A DNA stretch of 64,000 nt, taken from NCBI GenBank assembly GCA_947258565.1, contig CAMYJB010000014.1, forward strand, positions 1-64,000, read 5' to 3'. Both the position numbers and the translations under genes were made by a program. Every line of letters starts with the position of its first letter. Position 1 is the stretch's first letter. The notes under the pieces were generated by a model. The model did no database searches. It was given only the letters and a program-made list of their open reading frames with translations, and was not told the origin of the DNA. This DNA is from an uncultured Woeseiaceae bacterium (lineage in GTDB: Bacteria > Pseudomonadota > Gammaproteobacteria > Steroidobacterales > Woeseiaceae). Of the stretch, positions 1 through 9,327 are shown piece after piece.

Positions 1-2391
1 AACGACGGTGATTTCATCAACTGCGACCGCAACGCGGGCGACCCGTTCACGCCGATCATGCGCGCGTACGAGGGCGACGAGGTCAAGATCAAGATCCAGG
101 TCGGTGCGACCGAGGAGCAGCACCAGTCGACGGTCCACGGCATCAAGTGGCTGTCCAACGGCTCCGGCTTCGGCCGCTCGCCGAACTCCGGCTGGCGTAA
201 CTTCCAGTCGCACGGTATCTCCGAGCAGTTCAGCCTGCAGGCGCCGATGAACCCGGCGCTCCAACAGGCCGGGCAGACGGTCGACTACCTGTACGCGACC
301 GACGCCACGCGGCCGGGCATCTGGCTCGGTACCTGGGGCATCATGCGTACCTACGGCAACCAGCGCAATGACCTTGTACCGCTGCCGGACAATGACATCA
401 GCAAGAACATCAATTTCACCAATCGGCGTGACTTCGACGGCGTTTGCCCGAAGACCGCACCGGTGAAGTCCTTCGATGTCACGGCCGTGCTCGCCAACGA
501 GGTGCTGCCGAACAACCTCGGCGTAGGCATTCCGACCAATGCTGGTCAGGATTCGGACGGCGACGGTATCGGCGACAACGTCGGTGGCCGGCTCGATCCG
601 GACGGCGGCACGCTCGTGTACAACCGTCGCCAGACCGTCGTGCCCGATGTGCTTGTCGCAGGGGAGGGCGGCGAACCGCCGCAAACCTTAGCCGGTGGTG
701 TCGGCCCGCTCAACGACCCGACCGCGATGATGTACGTGCAGACTGACGATCTGATGGGCCGCGCGGAAGCGTGGGCGATGGAGAACGACCCTGTTGATTG
801 CTTCAACCAGAATGGCAAGAACAAGGGCAAGTTCAACCCGACGCTCGCGAACTGCGACGTGGCACCCGATGATCTCGACGGCTGCATGAACGGTGGCAGC
901 TACAACGCCAAGCTCAACACCTGCCCGATCGTGATTCGTCCTGACGCGCCGGTCGAGCCGCTCGTGCTGCGCGCCAATGCAGGCGACTGCATCGAAGTCA
1001 CGCTGCGCAACAAGCTCGTCAACGAGCAGGCCGAGACGAAGGATACCGGTGAGAAGGTGTTCTACGCGGATGGCAGCCCGGTGTTTGCGGACCTCGGCAA
1101 GAACCTCGACTGGTTCCTCGCCGACCTCGTGACGCTGGTGGCTCGCGCCAACGTCAAGCTCGACCTGCCGCCGGATCTCGCCGGCTGGCAGGACATGATG
1201 TGGGGCGTTACGCGCCGCGTGCAGAACCCGGGAGATGGCGTCTTTGCCGAGATGTATTTCTTCAACAACAACCTGATACGTCCAGGCAGCTACGCTGGCA
1301 TTCACCCGCAGCTCGTCGAATATGACGCGAGTCGTGACGACGGTGTCGCAGTCGGTCGCAACCAGCCGCAAGTCGCGGCTCCGGGTGGCACGTCGACCGC
1401 AAGGTACTACGCGGGTCACCTCGAGTACGTGCCGGTGGCCGGCAGGAACAACAGGCGCAACGTGGAGATCGTCGCAACGCCGGTCGAATTCGGTGCCTCG
1501 AACCTCCTGTCCGCGGACCGCATCAAGCAGCCGCAGAAGGGCCTGTTCGGCTCACTGGTGATCGAACCGGCAGACGCGACCTATCCGGATGCGCTTGCCG
1601 ATCTCGACGACGTGCCTGATGGTCAGGGCACAGGTGCGATGACGCGCAAGACGCGCGCCCAGGTCGATGTCATGTCGGCTGACGGTCTTGCTGGCTCGGG
1701 CGGCAACTACCGCGAAGCGCTGGCCATTGGTCACAAGATCACCAACCTGCGCTGGGCGGACGGCGGCGCGATCAAGAACATCCACCAGGGTGAGCTGGGT
1801 CGCGAAGGGGCTGAGGACAGCGGCCATGCCGGCTTCAACTACGGCATGGAACCGTCCTGGTTCCGCTTCCAGCTGCCGCCTGACGTACCGTTCGGCAACG
1901 CCGGCACGCCCAACAGCTTCGGCAGTATCCCGAACCCGCAGGCGATGTACGCGAACGCGCTGGTGGCCGGTGAGCCCAACAGCCTGCCGGGTGGTGATCC
2001 CGCTACGCCGGTGTTCACGACGGAGGCCGGAAAGGCGACCCGCATATACGTGCTGAACGGTGCTTCGGCAGACCGCGACGGGACGTTCATCGTGCATGGC
2101 CACCTGTGGCAGCGCGACCCGTGGGTCTGTCCTGCAGAAGAGCGTGTGGTGGGCCTGAAAGGACTCTGCGAGATGGACTCGATCGGCTCGCTGGCGCTGG
2201 GTACGAACCCGATCGGCAAGTACATGGGTGGCGAGGAAGGCATGGGCCACGTCTTCGGACACTGGCCGCTTCTCTTCGACGCCGGTGGTACGAACCAGGT
2301 GCAAGGCGACTACCTGTACCGCGACTACACGCCGAGCGGCAATCGTAACGGTCAGTTTGGTATCCTCAGGGTAGGAGACCCGACGCCGTAA
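1..2391 (+). CDS. large cupredoxin/multicopper-oxidase-like protein, 5' end missing
   Basis: The frame is open from base 1, so the true start lies upstream; 796 residues are visible. The protein has cupredoxin-like segments: one near the left edge with an HQSTVHG motif, a middle one (RANAGDCIEVTLRN) and a C-terminal one with HGHLW. Multicopper oxidases use such His pairs for copper, but the usual C-terminal HCH type 1 motif is not obvious; GHVFGHW sits where it might be expected. A DSDGDGIGDN stretch around base 550 looks like a calcium-binding repeat, which suits an exported protein. A strong hairpin follows the stop, so it is probably the last gene of its unit. Oxidase activity and substrate are not established from what is visible. 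Confidence 0.6.
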   Translation, partial: NDGDFINCDRNAGDPFTPIMRAYEGDEVKIKIQVGATEEQHQSTVHGIKWLSNGSGFGRSPNSGWRNFQSHGISEQFSLQAPMNPALQQAGQTVDYLYATDATRPGIWLGTWGIMRTYGNQRNDLVPLPDNDISKNINFTNRRDFDGVCPKTAPVKSFDVTAVLANEVLPNNLGVGIPTNAGQDSDGDGIGDNVGGRLDPDGGTLVYNRRQTVVPDVLVAGEGGEPPQTLAGGVGPLNDPTAMMYVQTDDLMGRAEAWAMENDPVDCFNQNGKNKGKFNPTLANCDVAPDDLDGCMNGGSYNAKLNTCPIVIRPDAPVEPLVLRANAGDCIEVTLRNKLVNEQAETKDTGEKVFYADGSPVFADLGKNLDWFLADLVTLVARANVKLDLPPDLAGWQDMMWGVTRRVQNPGDGVFAEMYFFNNNLIRPGSYAGIHPQLVEYDASRDDGVAVGRNQPQVAAPGGTSTARYYAGHLEYVPVAGRNNRRNVEIVATPVEFGASNLLSADRIKQPQKGLFGSLVIEPADATYPDALADLDDVPDGQGTGAMTRKTRAQVDVMSADGLAGSGGNYREALAIGHKITNLRWADGGAIKNIHQGELGREGAEDSGHAGFNYGMEPSWFRFQLPPDVPFGNAGTPNSFGSIPNPQAMYANALVAGEPNSLPGGDPATPVFTTEAGKATRIYVLNGASADRDGTFIVHGHLWQRDPWVCPAEERVVGLKGLCEMDSIGSLALGTNPIGKYMGGEEGMGHVFGHWPLLFDAGGTNQVQGDYLYRDYTPSGNRNGQFGILRVGDPTP

Positions 2392-2438
2392 CAGCCGTAA
2401 TCGGAAACCGACGACAGGGATGTCCCGGGAAATAACGC

Positions 2439-2475
2439 GTGGAGCGGCCCGCAAGGGCCGCTCCACCGTCTTTCA
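2439..2475 (+). terminator. hairpin terminator after the cupredoxin gene
   Basis: A perfect 12-bp stem (2439-2450 with 2455-2466) closes a GCAA loop and is followed by CGTCTTTC. The T run is short, but the stem is strong and lies 48 bases after the stop codon, before the next ribosome binding site. Confidence 0.6.
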
Positions 2476-2530
2476 GGAAACGCAAAAACTGAATATGTGC
2501 AATTGAGCAAGCCGTAACTACAGGAGATAA

Positions 2531-4486
2531 ATGGTGGCCGCCCATTTTCTGAATCCGCGCGCGATACTGATCGCGCTCACGACCCTCATCCTCATCACGG
2601 GATGCAGCCGCGATACCGGGCCCGACGAGAGCCTGCAAGACGACAACCTCATTACGCGCGAAGGCGTTAACGTCGAGTTCAGCGTGCTGCCGATTCGCGG
2701 CGGCGTCGGCGACGTCACCGCCGGCGAATGGGCCGACGTCACCTTCAAGATAACCGACGCCACGACCGGGGATCCGATCAAGGGCCGATACCCGGCTGCC
2801 TGGATGGATCTCGGCGCTGCGTGGGAAGCGATGGGCGATGGCCCGATGGAATGCCGGGACCGCGTCGCTTTCTACCTGCAGGGCATCGTCGGCGTGCGGC
2901 CGATGATCGATCTCAACAGCCACTTCCTGCTGGTGCTGAACCGCGACAACTCGATCTCGGTGATCGACCCCGTCGTCGGCATCACGGGCGTGACCAACCT
3001 GTTCGCGCAGGTCAACCTGAGCCGGCCCGGCGCCGACTGGGTCCTCAATAACGACAACAAGAAACTGTTCGTCACCATGCCGCTCGCCGGCCAGGTCGCG
3101 CTCGTCGATACGGAGACCTTCAACGTGAGCCATGAAATCGACGCTGGCACTACGCCGATGCGCGTCGAGCTGCAAAGCGACCAGCGCTACCTCTGGGTCG
3201 GCAACAATTCCACTGACGCCGAGACCAGCGGCGTCACGGTCATCGACGCCCAGGACCTGCAGACGGTCAAGTTCATCGCAACCGGGCAGGGGCACCACGA
3301 GATTGCGTTCTCGGACGGCGACCGCTACGCGTTCGTCAGCAACCGCGACAGCGGCACGGTCACGGTCATCGATGTGCAGTCACTCGAGAAAGTGACCGAC
3401 ATCGAAACGGGACCGAAGCCGATCTCGGTCGCCTACTCGGCGCTCGGCAGCGCCATCTACGTGACCGATGCCGACGCCGGCACCGTGACCGTCATCGACC
3501 CGGATACGCACGAGATCCGGGCAACGATCCAGGCTCAACCCGGACTCGGCCCGATGCGCTTCAACGAGGAGGGCCGCTGGGGACTGGTCGTCAACGCGAG
3601 CGCCGACAAGGTATTCGTGATCGATGCGTCGAGCGACCAGCTGGCGCACGTAATCCCGGTCGGCAAGCAGCCGTACCAGGTGAATTTCACCTACAGCCTT
3701 GCCTACGTGCGCTCGCTCGGCACCCAGGACGTGGGCCTGATCCCGATGTCTGAAATGGACGGTGCCGAAACCCCGCCGGTGACATACATTCCCGCCGGGC
3801 AGCGGCCGCCGGGCGTTGCCGCCGAGATCAGCATTGCCGACAGCATCATCCCCGCCGTGAAACAGGCGGCCGCCGCGTACATCGTCAACCAGGCCGAGGG
3901 CACCATCAGCTACTACATGGAAGGCATGGGCGCGCCCATGGGCAGCTTCCGCAATTACGGCCACGAAGCCCGTGCGATCGAGATCGTCGATCGCAGCCTC
4001 GCCGAGGTGACGCCGGGCGTCTATCGCGGCCGTGTGAAGATCCCGGTGGAGGGCCGGTACGACGTCGCCTTCATGATGGATTCGCCGCAATTCCTGCACT
4101 GCTTTGCGCAGACGGTCGTGCCGTCAGAGGAATCCGAATCGGCGGAGGCTGCACGGATGGCGGTCGAATACCAGGTTCCCGACCGCCGCATCACGGTTGG
4201 CGAGGAAAAGACCATCCAGTTCCGGCTGTTCAACCCGCGCAGCGGCGTGCCCGCGAATGACGTCGCCGACGCGACCGTGCTTTACTACCGGTCCGATGGC
4301 CGCGGGCGAACGGTGCAGCAGGCGCGCGAACTCGGCAACGGACTGTACGAGGCAACGGTAACGGTCAACATGCCCGCCACCTATTACATTTTCGTCAGCG
4401 CACCGTCGAAGGGGCTCAACTACTCCGACCAGCCGTTCTTCAGCCTGATGGCGCTGGCGCCGCCACCGGAGGAGTCGACGCAATGA
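2531..4486 (+). CDS. YVTN-type beta-propeller lipoprotein
   Basis: This 651-residue protein starts with a lipoprotein signal (ILITG before Cys), so it should be anchored in a membrane facing the periplasm or the outside. Residues of about 150-420 hold repeats of the YVTN/cytochrome D1-propeller kind, each with strands such as VTVIDVQSLEKV and VFVIDASSDQL. The last 200 residues look like beta-sandwich domains. AGGAG at 2522-2526 lies five bases before the ATG and supports this start. The stop overlaps the next gene by four bases, so the two are translationally coupled. Propellers of this kind often scaffold redox enzymes; no heme motif is present here, so a scaffold or binding role is inferred. 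Confidence 0.7.
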   Translation: MVAAHFLNPRAILIALTTLILITGCSRDTGPDESLQDDNLITREGVNVEFSVLPIRGGVGDVTAGEWADVTFKITDATTGDPIKGRYPAAWMDLGAAWEAMGDGPMECRDRVAFYLQGIVGVRPMIDLNSHFLLVLNRDNSISVIDPVVGITGVTNLFAQVNLSRPGADWVLNNDNKKLFVTMPLAGQVALVDTETFNVSHEIDAGTTPMRVELQSDQRYLWVGNNSTDAETSGVTVIDAQDLQTVKFIATGQGHHEIAFSDGDRYAFVSNRDSGTVTVIDVQSLEKVTDIETGPKPISVAYSALGSAIYVTDADAGTVTVIDPDTHEIRATIQAQPGLGPMRFNEEGRWGLVVNASADKVFVIDASSDQLAHVIPVGKQPYQVNFTYSLAYVRSLGTQDVGLIPMSEMDGAETPPVTYIPAGQRPPGVAAEISIADSIIPAVKQAAAAYIVNQAEGTISYYMEGMGAPMGSFRNYGHEARAIEIVDRSLAEVTPGVYRGRVKIPVEGRYDVAFMMDSPQFLHCFAQTVVPSEESESAEAARMAVEYQVPDRRITVGEEKTIQFRLFNPRSGVPANDVADATVLYYRSDGRGRTVQQARELGNGLYEATVTVNMPATYYIFVSAPSKGLNYSDQPFFSLMALAPPPEESTQ

Positions 4487-5472
4487 AGCGCCTCGGGCTC
4501 GCCCTGCTGGTGTTGCTGTCCGCGGCGGCATCGCCGGCACAGGGCATCTATCCCGGCGATGCCGTGCGCGTCAACGGCGAGACCGTCAGCTACCAGCGCT
4601 TCCAGGGCTTCTACGTGGAGTACCGCAACTCGAAAGGCGTGCAGGTCGGCGCCCGCGGCGATCAGTTCGAGCTGCTGACGCGCCTGCGCAAGGAGGCCAT
4701 GGACCTGCTGATCGAACAGGAGCTCGTCAAGCAGGCTGCCGAGAAAGAAAATATCGAGGTCGATCCCACAGACGTCGACAGGGCCGTCCAGGAGTTTCGC
4801 GCGGTATTCAAGACCGACCTCTCCTACGAGTCCAGGCTCCAGAGCGAAGGGTTCACCGAGGAGTCCTACAGCAAGCACGTGGAGCGCATGATTGCGTCCA
4901 AAATCTACCTCGACCGGATTCGCGTCGACGTCGCTGACGTGAGCGATACCGAGCTGGAACAATACTACCGCGATAACGAACGTCGGCTCACCTTGCCGGA
5001 ACAGGTGCGGGTGCGTCACATCCTTTTGACGTGGAAGCCGCTCGGCACCCAGGACGACCGCGGAGCGATCCACAAGCAGATGCAGCCGATACTGGAGCGC
5101 GCAAGGAACGGGGAAGACTTCGCGGCGCTTGCCACGGAGTTTTCGGACGACTATGCGACGAAGAACGTGGGCGGCGACACGGCGCTGTTCCACCGAGGCC
5201 AGATGGCCCCGGCCTTCGAGGAGGTTGCATTTGCGCTCGAGCCCGGCGAGATCTCGGATCCGGTGGAGACCGGCTTCGGCGTGCACATCCTGAAGCTCGA
5301 GGAGCACCATGAATCTCGACTCCTACCGCTCGACGAGGTGCGCGAGGCGCTGCGCGACCACGTGCGCGAGGAAAAAATGCGCATCGCGGTCGAGGAGAAG
5401 ATTAGCGAACTAAGGGCGGCGGCAGACATCGAGGTCCTGATCGCGCTCGAGCCGCCCAAGTCCGGAGGATAG
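4483..5472 (+). CDS. periplasmic peptidyl-prolyl isomerase, parvulin/SurA type
   Basis: The 329-residue product has a cleavable signal peptide (MKRLGLALLVLLSAAASPAQG), an N-terminal helical chaperone-like region to about residue 165, and a parvulin domain from VRVRHILL to VHILKLEEH. Parvulins isomerise X-Pro bonds and, with the helical part, act as folding helpers for exported proteins. It overlaps the propeller gene by ATGA and is four bases from a SCO gene, so it probably assists folding of the exported products of this operon. A second, distinct isomerase of the same class is encoded at 35118-36116. Confidence 0.85.
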   Translation: MKRLGLALLVLLSAAASPAQGIYPGDAVRVNGETVSYQRFQGFYVEYRNSKGVQVGARGDQFELLTRLRKEAMDLLIEQELVKQAAEKENIEVDPTDVDRAVQEFRAVFKTDLSYESRLQSEGFTEESYSKHVERMIASKIYLDRIRVDVADVSDTELEQYYRDNERRLTLPEQVRVRHILLTWKPLGTQDDRGAIHKQMQPILERARNGEDFAALATEFSDDYATKNVGGDTALFHRGQMAPAFEEVAFALEPGEISDPVETGFGVHILKLEEHHESRLLPLDEVREALRDHVREEKMRIAVEEKISELRAAADIEVLIALEPPKSGG

Positions 5473-5476
5473 CCGC

Positions 5477-6109
5477 ATGAAGAATCTGAATACATTTTTC
5501 CGCCACGGCCTGCTCGTCTCGCTGCTGGCTTTGCCGATCGGTGCTCTTGCGGACGAGGATCCGCATGCCAAGCACCGTGCGATGATGAAGCAGAAATCGA
5601 AGCCCACCGCCGAATCGGCGGAGATCGACCTCAGGGATCGGCCGCTGGTCGATCAGCACGGCCGTGACGTGATGTTCGTGAGCGACGTCATCGGCGACGA
5701 TATCGTCGTCATGGACTTCGTGTACACGACGTGCACGACGATCTGCCCGGTGCTCTCCGCGTTGTTCAAGCAGGTGCAGACCAAACTCGGTGACGACGTC
5801 GGCAAAGGGATCACGCTGGTGTCGATGAGTGTCGACCCGATCCGCGACACGCCGCAGCGCATGAAAGCGTATTCGGCGAAGCACGGTGCGGGCGACGGCT
5901 GGCTCTGGCTCACCGGAGCGAAGCCCGTGGTCGACGAAGTGCTGGTCGGGCTCGGCGCCTACACCACGAACTTCGAGGATCACCCGACGATGGTGCTCAT
6001 CGGCGACGGGCAGACGGGTGAATGGAAGCGCCTCTTCGGCTTCCCGAACCCCGATCGTATCGTGCAGGTCGTCAACGACATGCGTGAGCGACGCGACGCC
6101 GGCAGTTAG
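5477..6109 (+). CDS. SCO1/SenC family copper chaperone
   Basis: A 210-residue exported protein with a thioredoxin fold of the SCO family. The copper site is complete: Cys86 and Cys90 in CTTIC and His169 in EDHP. SCO proteins bind copper or act as thiol reductants in assembly of copper centres such as CuA. The gene follows the isomerase by four bases and precedes a cytochrome c fusion by three, in one apparent operon. Its neighbour upstream is the cupredoxin protein, so copper delivery to that protein is a reasonable guess. A related SCO gene lies in mirror position at 9314-9934. Confidence 0.85.
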   Translation: MKNLNTFFRHGLLVSLLALPIGALADEDPHAKHRAMMKQKSKPTAESAEIDLRDRPLVDQHGRDVMFVSDVIGDDIVVMDFVYTTCTTICPVLSALFKQVQTKLGDDVGKGITLVSMSVDPIRDTPQRMKAYSAKHGAGDGWLWLTGAKPVVDEVLVGLGAYTTNFEDHPTMVLIGDGQTGEWKRLFGFPNPDRIVQVVNDMRERRDAGS

Positions 6110-6112
6110 GCC

Positions 6113-7711
6113 ATGACCCCGACAACCGGCCGCGGCATTTTCCGCACGAAGCACGGCGGACTGCTCGTGCTCGCCGTCAGCGCGGTCCTCGCCGCGTTGC
6201 CTGCCGCGGCCGAACTGAACGAAGCCCAGCAGCGCGGTAAGCAGATCTACTTCGAGGGTACCAGCCCGCGTGGCACGGACATTACGGCGGTCGTCGGCGA
6301 CGAGGCTGCGCTCCTGCCCGGCAGCGCGATGGTCTGTTCCAGCTGCCACGGTTCAGATGGGCTCGGGCGCCCGGAGGGCGGCGTGATACCGCTCGACATC
6401 CGCTGGAGCGAGATGGTCAAGAGCTACGGTCACGTGCACCACGACGGGCGCCGCCACCCGGCATTCGATGATGACAGCGCGGCGCTGTCGATCGTCGCCG
6501 GTGTCGATTCGGCGAACAACACGCTCGACCGATCCATGCCGATCTACCAGATGTCGCAGCAGGATATCGACGACCTGGTCGCTTACATGAAGGTGCTGGA
6601 ATTCGATCTCGACCCCGGCCTGACCGAGGACGGTATTCGCGTCGCGACGGTGCTGCCCCTGTCCGGCGATGGCGCTGCCGTCGGCGAAGCCATGCGCCAG
6701 GTTATGGAGGGCTACTTCGCCGAGGTCAACGACGCGGGCGGCATCTTCGGGCGGCAGATCGAGCTGCTGGCCGTGCCCATGGCGCAGACCGCGGACGCGA
6801 GCATCGAGACGGTGCGTGAAGCGTTCCGCACGGAGAGTATCTTTGCGCTGGTCGGCGCGTATTCGGTCGGCTACGACGAAGCCCTGCTCGGCTACCTGCG
6901 CTCCGACAACGTGCCGCTGATCGGACCGTTCACGCTGGACCCGGGAGATTCCTTTCTCGACGCGGCTGCTTTCTACCTGTTTTCGGGCTTCGATGACCAG
7001 GCACGGGTGCTGGCGGACAGGGCCCTGGCCGACGGGGCCGCGGCGAACCAGGTCGTCATTGCCGGACCCCAGAGTGCCCGCTCCGAGCAACTGCTTCGGG
7101 CCGCAATTGATCGGGTCCGGAAAGCGCCGGGTGACGCCGAGGCAAACGTCGAGACATGGGCACCGGGGGAATTCGATACGGCCGACTTCGCGATGAAGAT
7201 TGCGGAGAACGGCATACAGGCGGTCATTTTCATCGGCGCGCAGGCTGAACTGGATTCCTTGCTTGGCGAGCTGGCCGAGCGAGAACAGGCACCGCGCATC
7301 TACCTGCTGTCGTCACTCGTTGCGCGGCCGCTGCTGGACATTCCCGCGGCCTTCGACAAACGGGTCTTCATCGCCTACCCGACGACCAGCCAGGACGTCA
7401 CACCGCGCGGTCGCGAGGACTATTCGCGCATTGCCGAGCGCCAGTCGCTGCCCAGGGAGCACATCCAGGCGCAGCTGGCCGCGCTGGCTGCCGCGAAATT
7501 GTTTGTCGAGGGTCTACGGCGGGCAGGCCGGGATGCCAGCCGCGTGCGGCTCACGGAAGGCCTGGAGCAGCTCTACAACTTCGACACCGGGGTCACGCCG
7601 CCGCTCACCTACGGGCCTAACCGGCGCGTCGGCGCGCTGGGCGCTCATGTCGTTACGGTGGATCTCACGAACCAGCGCTACGTGCCGGTCGGCTGGTACG
7701 AAGCCACCTAG
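6113..7711 (+). CDS. cytochrome c fused to an ABC-type periplasmic binding protein
   Basis: The 532-residue protein has a signal peptide, a monoheme cytochrome c domain with CSSCH at residues 75-79, and from about residue 155 a type I periplasmic-binding fold of the Leu/Ile/Val receptor class (VATVLPLSGDGAAVGEAM). Such binding folds usually feed an ABC importer, but no permease or ATPase is nearby. The fusion suggests ligand binding coupled to electron transfer, or a sensor role. Its last four bases (CTAG) overlap the end of a convergent homologue. Both domains are clear; the combined function is not known to me. Confidence 0.8.
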   Translation: MTPTTGRGIFRTKHGGLLVLAVSAVLAALPAAAELNEAQQRGKQIYFEGTSPRGTDITAVVGDEAALLPGSAMVCSSCHGSDGLGRPEGGVIPLDIRWSEMVKSYGHVHHDGRRHPAFDDDSAALSIVAGVDSANNTLDRSMPIYQMSQQDIDDLVAYMKVLEFDLDPGLTEDGIRVATVLPLSGDGAAVGEAMRQVMEGYFAEVNDAGGIFGRQIELLAVPMAQTADASIETVREAFRTESIFALVGAYSVGYDEALLGYLRSDNVPLIGPFTLDPGDSFLDAAAFYLFSGFDDQARVLADRALADGAAANQVVIAGPQSARSEQLLRAAIDRVRKAPGDAEANVETWAPGEFDTADFAMKIAENGIQAVIFIGAQAELDSLLGELAEREQAPRIYLLSSLVARPLLDIPAAFDKRVFIAYPTTSQDVTPRGREDYSRIAERQSLPREHIQAQLAALAAAKLFVEGLRRAGRDASRVRLTEGLEQLYNFDTGVTPPLTYGPNRRVGALGAHVVTVDLTNQRYVPVGWYEAT

Positions 7712-9327
7712 CGTTCCGACTCGTCGAGCGCGATCCAGCCGGTCGTGGGATCAAACCGGTCCGCAACCAGGTCCACGCGCACGATGTGCGCCCCCATCGA
7801 ACCGGTCCGCCGGAACGGGCCGAAGCTGAGCGGCGGCGCGAGCCCCGGGCGGAAGTCGTCGATTGCCTCGAGGCCCAGCAGCAGTTCGTCCCGGTTGAGG
7901 CGGCGGCCTGCGTTTTCGAGGCCCGCAACCAGCACTTTCGCCGCCGTAAACGCGCTTACCTGGGCAATGTCGTACTCGTACCCGAAGCGGTACTTCTCAT
8001 GAAGGCGCTCGAACTCCTCGGCGCCGGACAAGCTGTAGTCGGTCGGCAGCGACGCGTACGACAGCATTACCCGGTAACTGAAGCTCGCCGGCAGCTCAAA
8101 AATGCCGCGCTCGGCAAGGACGCCCGGCGCCAACAGGTAGGGGTGCCAGTCGCGGGATTCGGCACTGCTCGCCAGCTCGCCGAGCTCCGCCGAGTTGCCG
8201 AGGAACAGGACTGCATCCGCGCCCGCATCACGCATCGCGGCCGCGCTGTTGTTGGCATTGAAAGCGCCGTACTCGAAGACGGAAACCGTGGCTGAACGGA
8301 AGCCGAGTGCCTCGGCGCGGAGTCGGGCTGCCGCGGCGATGTCGTCGAAGAAACGCACCCGCGGGTGCAGGATCGCGAGTGTCGACTCGTCCGGCGGTGC
8401 CAGGGCCGCCGCCGCTTCGACGAGCGCCTCGGCCTGCAGCGCGAGGCCGGGCAACAGGTAGAAACTGAAGCGGTTTTCGCCCGCGTCGCCCGGGGGCAGC
8501 ACCGTGTAGGGTCCGACGACAGGAAGCTCATCGTCGGTGGCAAGCTTCTCCAGTTCGGCGTCGTAATTCGGTACGTACGGGCTGACCAGGGCCATGACCG
8601 GCTCTCTCGCAACGAGATCGTGCGCCGCCCATATCTCCGGGTCGCCATTACCGCCCCAGCCGCCCACGACCAGTTCCAGCTCGCGGCCGTGAACGCCGCC
8701 GCCGGCATTGACCTCGCTGAAGACCGCCTCGATCGTGTCGCGCATCGCCTTGCCGAGGCCGGCGTGCTGCCCGCCGTCGGGGAGCACCGTGCCGATGCGA
8801 ATGCGGCCGTCGACGATTGCCGGATCGTCCTCGAGACCGATCACCTTGAGGTAGGCGAGCAGGTCCGCCATGTCCTCGTCGGCCATAATGTACGTCGGCA
8901 TCGTCACTTCGAAGTCGTTGCCCGCGGGGTCGACGCCGCCACGGATGGCTTTGACCAGCGAGGCGTTGTCGTAGGGGCCGTGGGCGCGTTTCTCGTGCTG
9001 GCGGCCTTCGGGGTCGGTCAGCGTGTCCCAGTCGATCGCCGGGCTGACGATGCCGATACCGCGACCGTTTTCGCCGTGACACTGGACGCAGGGGAGTATC
9101 GTTGCGCTCGACGGCGCTTCGGCGCCACCGATGGACGCGCGAATGACCCGGTTACTCTGCGATTTTCCCTCGGTGTAGATGAGCTTGCCGCGAGCCTCGG
9201 CGTCCGTCAGTTCGGCGGCGAACGGTACGCGGGCGACCAGCACACAGGCGCAGCATGCCAGCAGCGCGAAAACGATCGTCGGGAGTTTCCTGCGCGCGGC
9301 GTCCCTGCGGCGATCAGTTAACGGCAT
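7708..9327 (-). CDS. cytochrome c fused to an ABC-type periplasmic binding protein, second copy
   Basis: A 539-residue paralogue of the gene at 6113-7711 with the same order of parts: signal peptide, heme c domain with CVQCH at residues 80-84, then a type I periplasmic-binding fold (IGTVLPDGGQHAGLGKAM). The two share phrases such as the ELxxAxxRGKxIY start of the heme domain and a matching C-terminus (PLxxGPxRRxGxxGAH). It is oriented tail to tail with the first copy and overlaps the upstream SCO gene by 14 bases, so it is translated from the same message as that SCO. No transporter subunits are present. Confidence 0.8.
   Translation of the reverse strand: MPLTDRRRDAARRKLPTIVFALLACCACVLVARVPFAAELTDAEARGKLIYTEGKSQSNRVIRASIGGAEAPSSATILPCVQCHGENGRGIGIVSPAIDWDTLTDPEGRQHEKRAHGPYDNASLVKAIRGGVDPAGNDFEVTMPTYIMADEDMADLLAYLKVIGLEDDPAIVDGRIRIGTVLPDGGQHAGLGKAMRDTIEAVFSEVNAGGGVHGRELELVVGGWGGNGDPEIWAAHDLVAREPVMALVSPYVPNYDAELEKLATDDELPVVGPYTVLPPGDAGENRFSFYLLPGLALQAEALVEAAAALAPPDESTLAILHPRVRFFDDIAAAARLRAEALGFRSATVSVFEYGAFNANNSAAAMRDAGADAVLFLGNSAELGELASSAESRDWHPYLLAPGVLAERGIFELPASFSYRVMLSYASLPTDYSLSGAEEFERLHEKYRFGYEYDIAQVSAFTAAKVLVAGLENAGRRLNRDELLLGLEAIDDFRPGLAPPLSFGPFRRTGSMGAHIVRVDLVADRFDPTTGWIALDESER

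Noticed and set aside
8365..9321. 318-residue open frame antisense to the second cytochrome/binding-protein fusion
   Set aside because: The minus-strand gene has a signal peptide, heme motif and binding fold; the antisense frame has no recognisable features.
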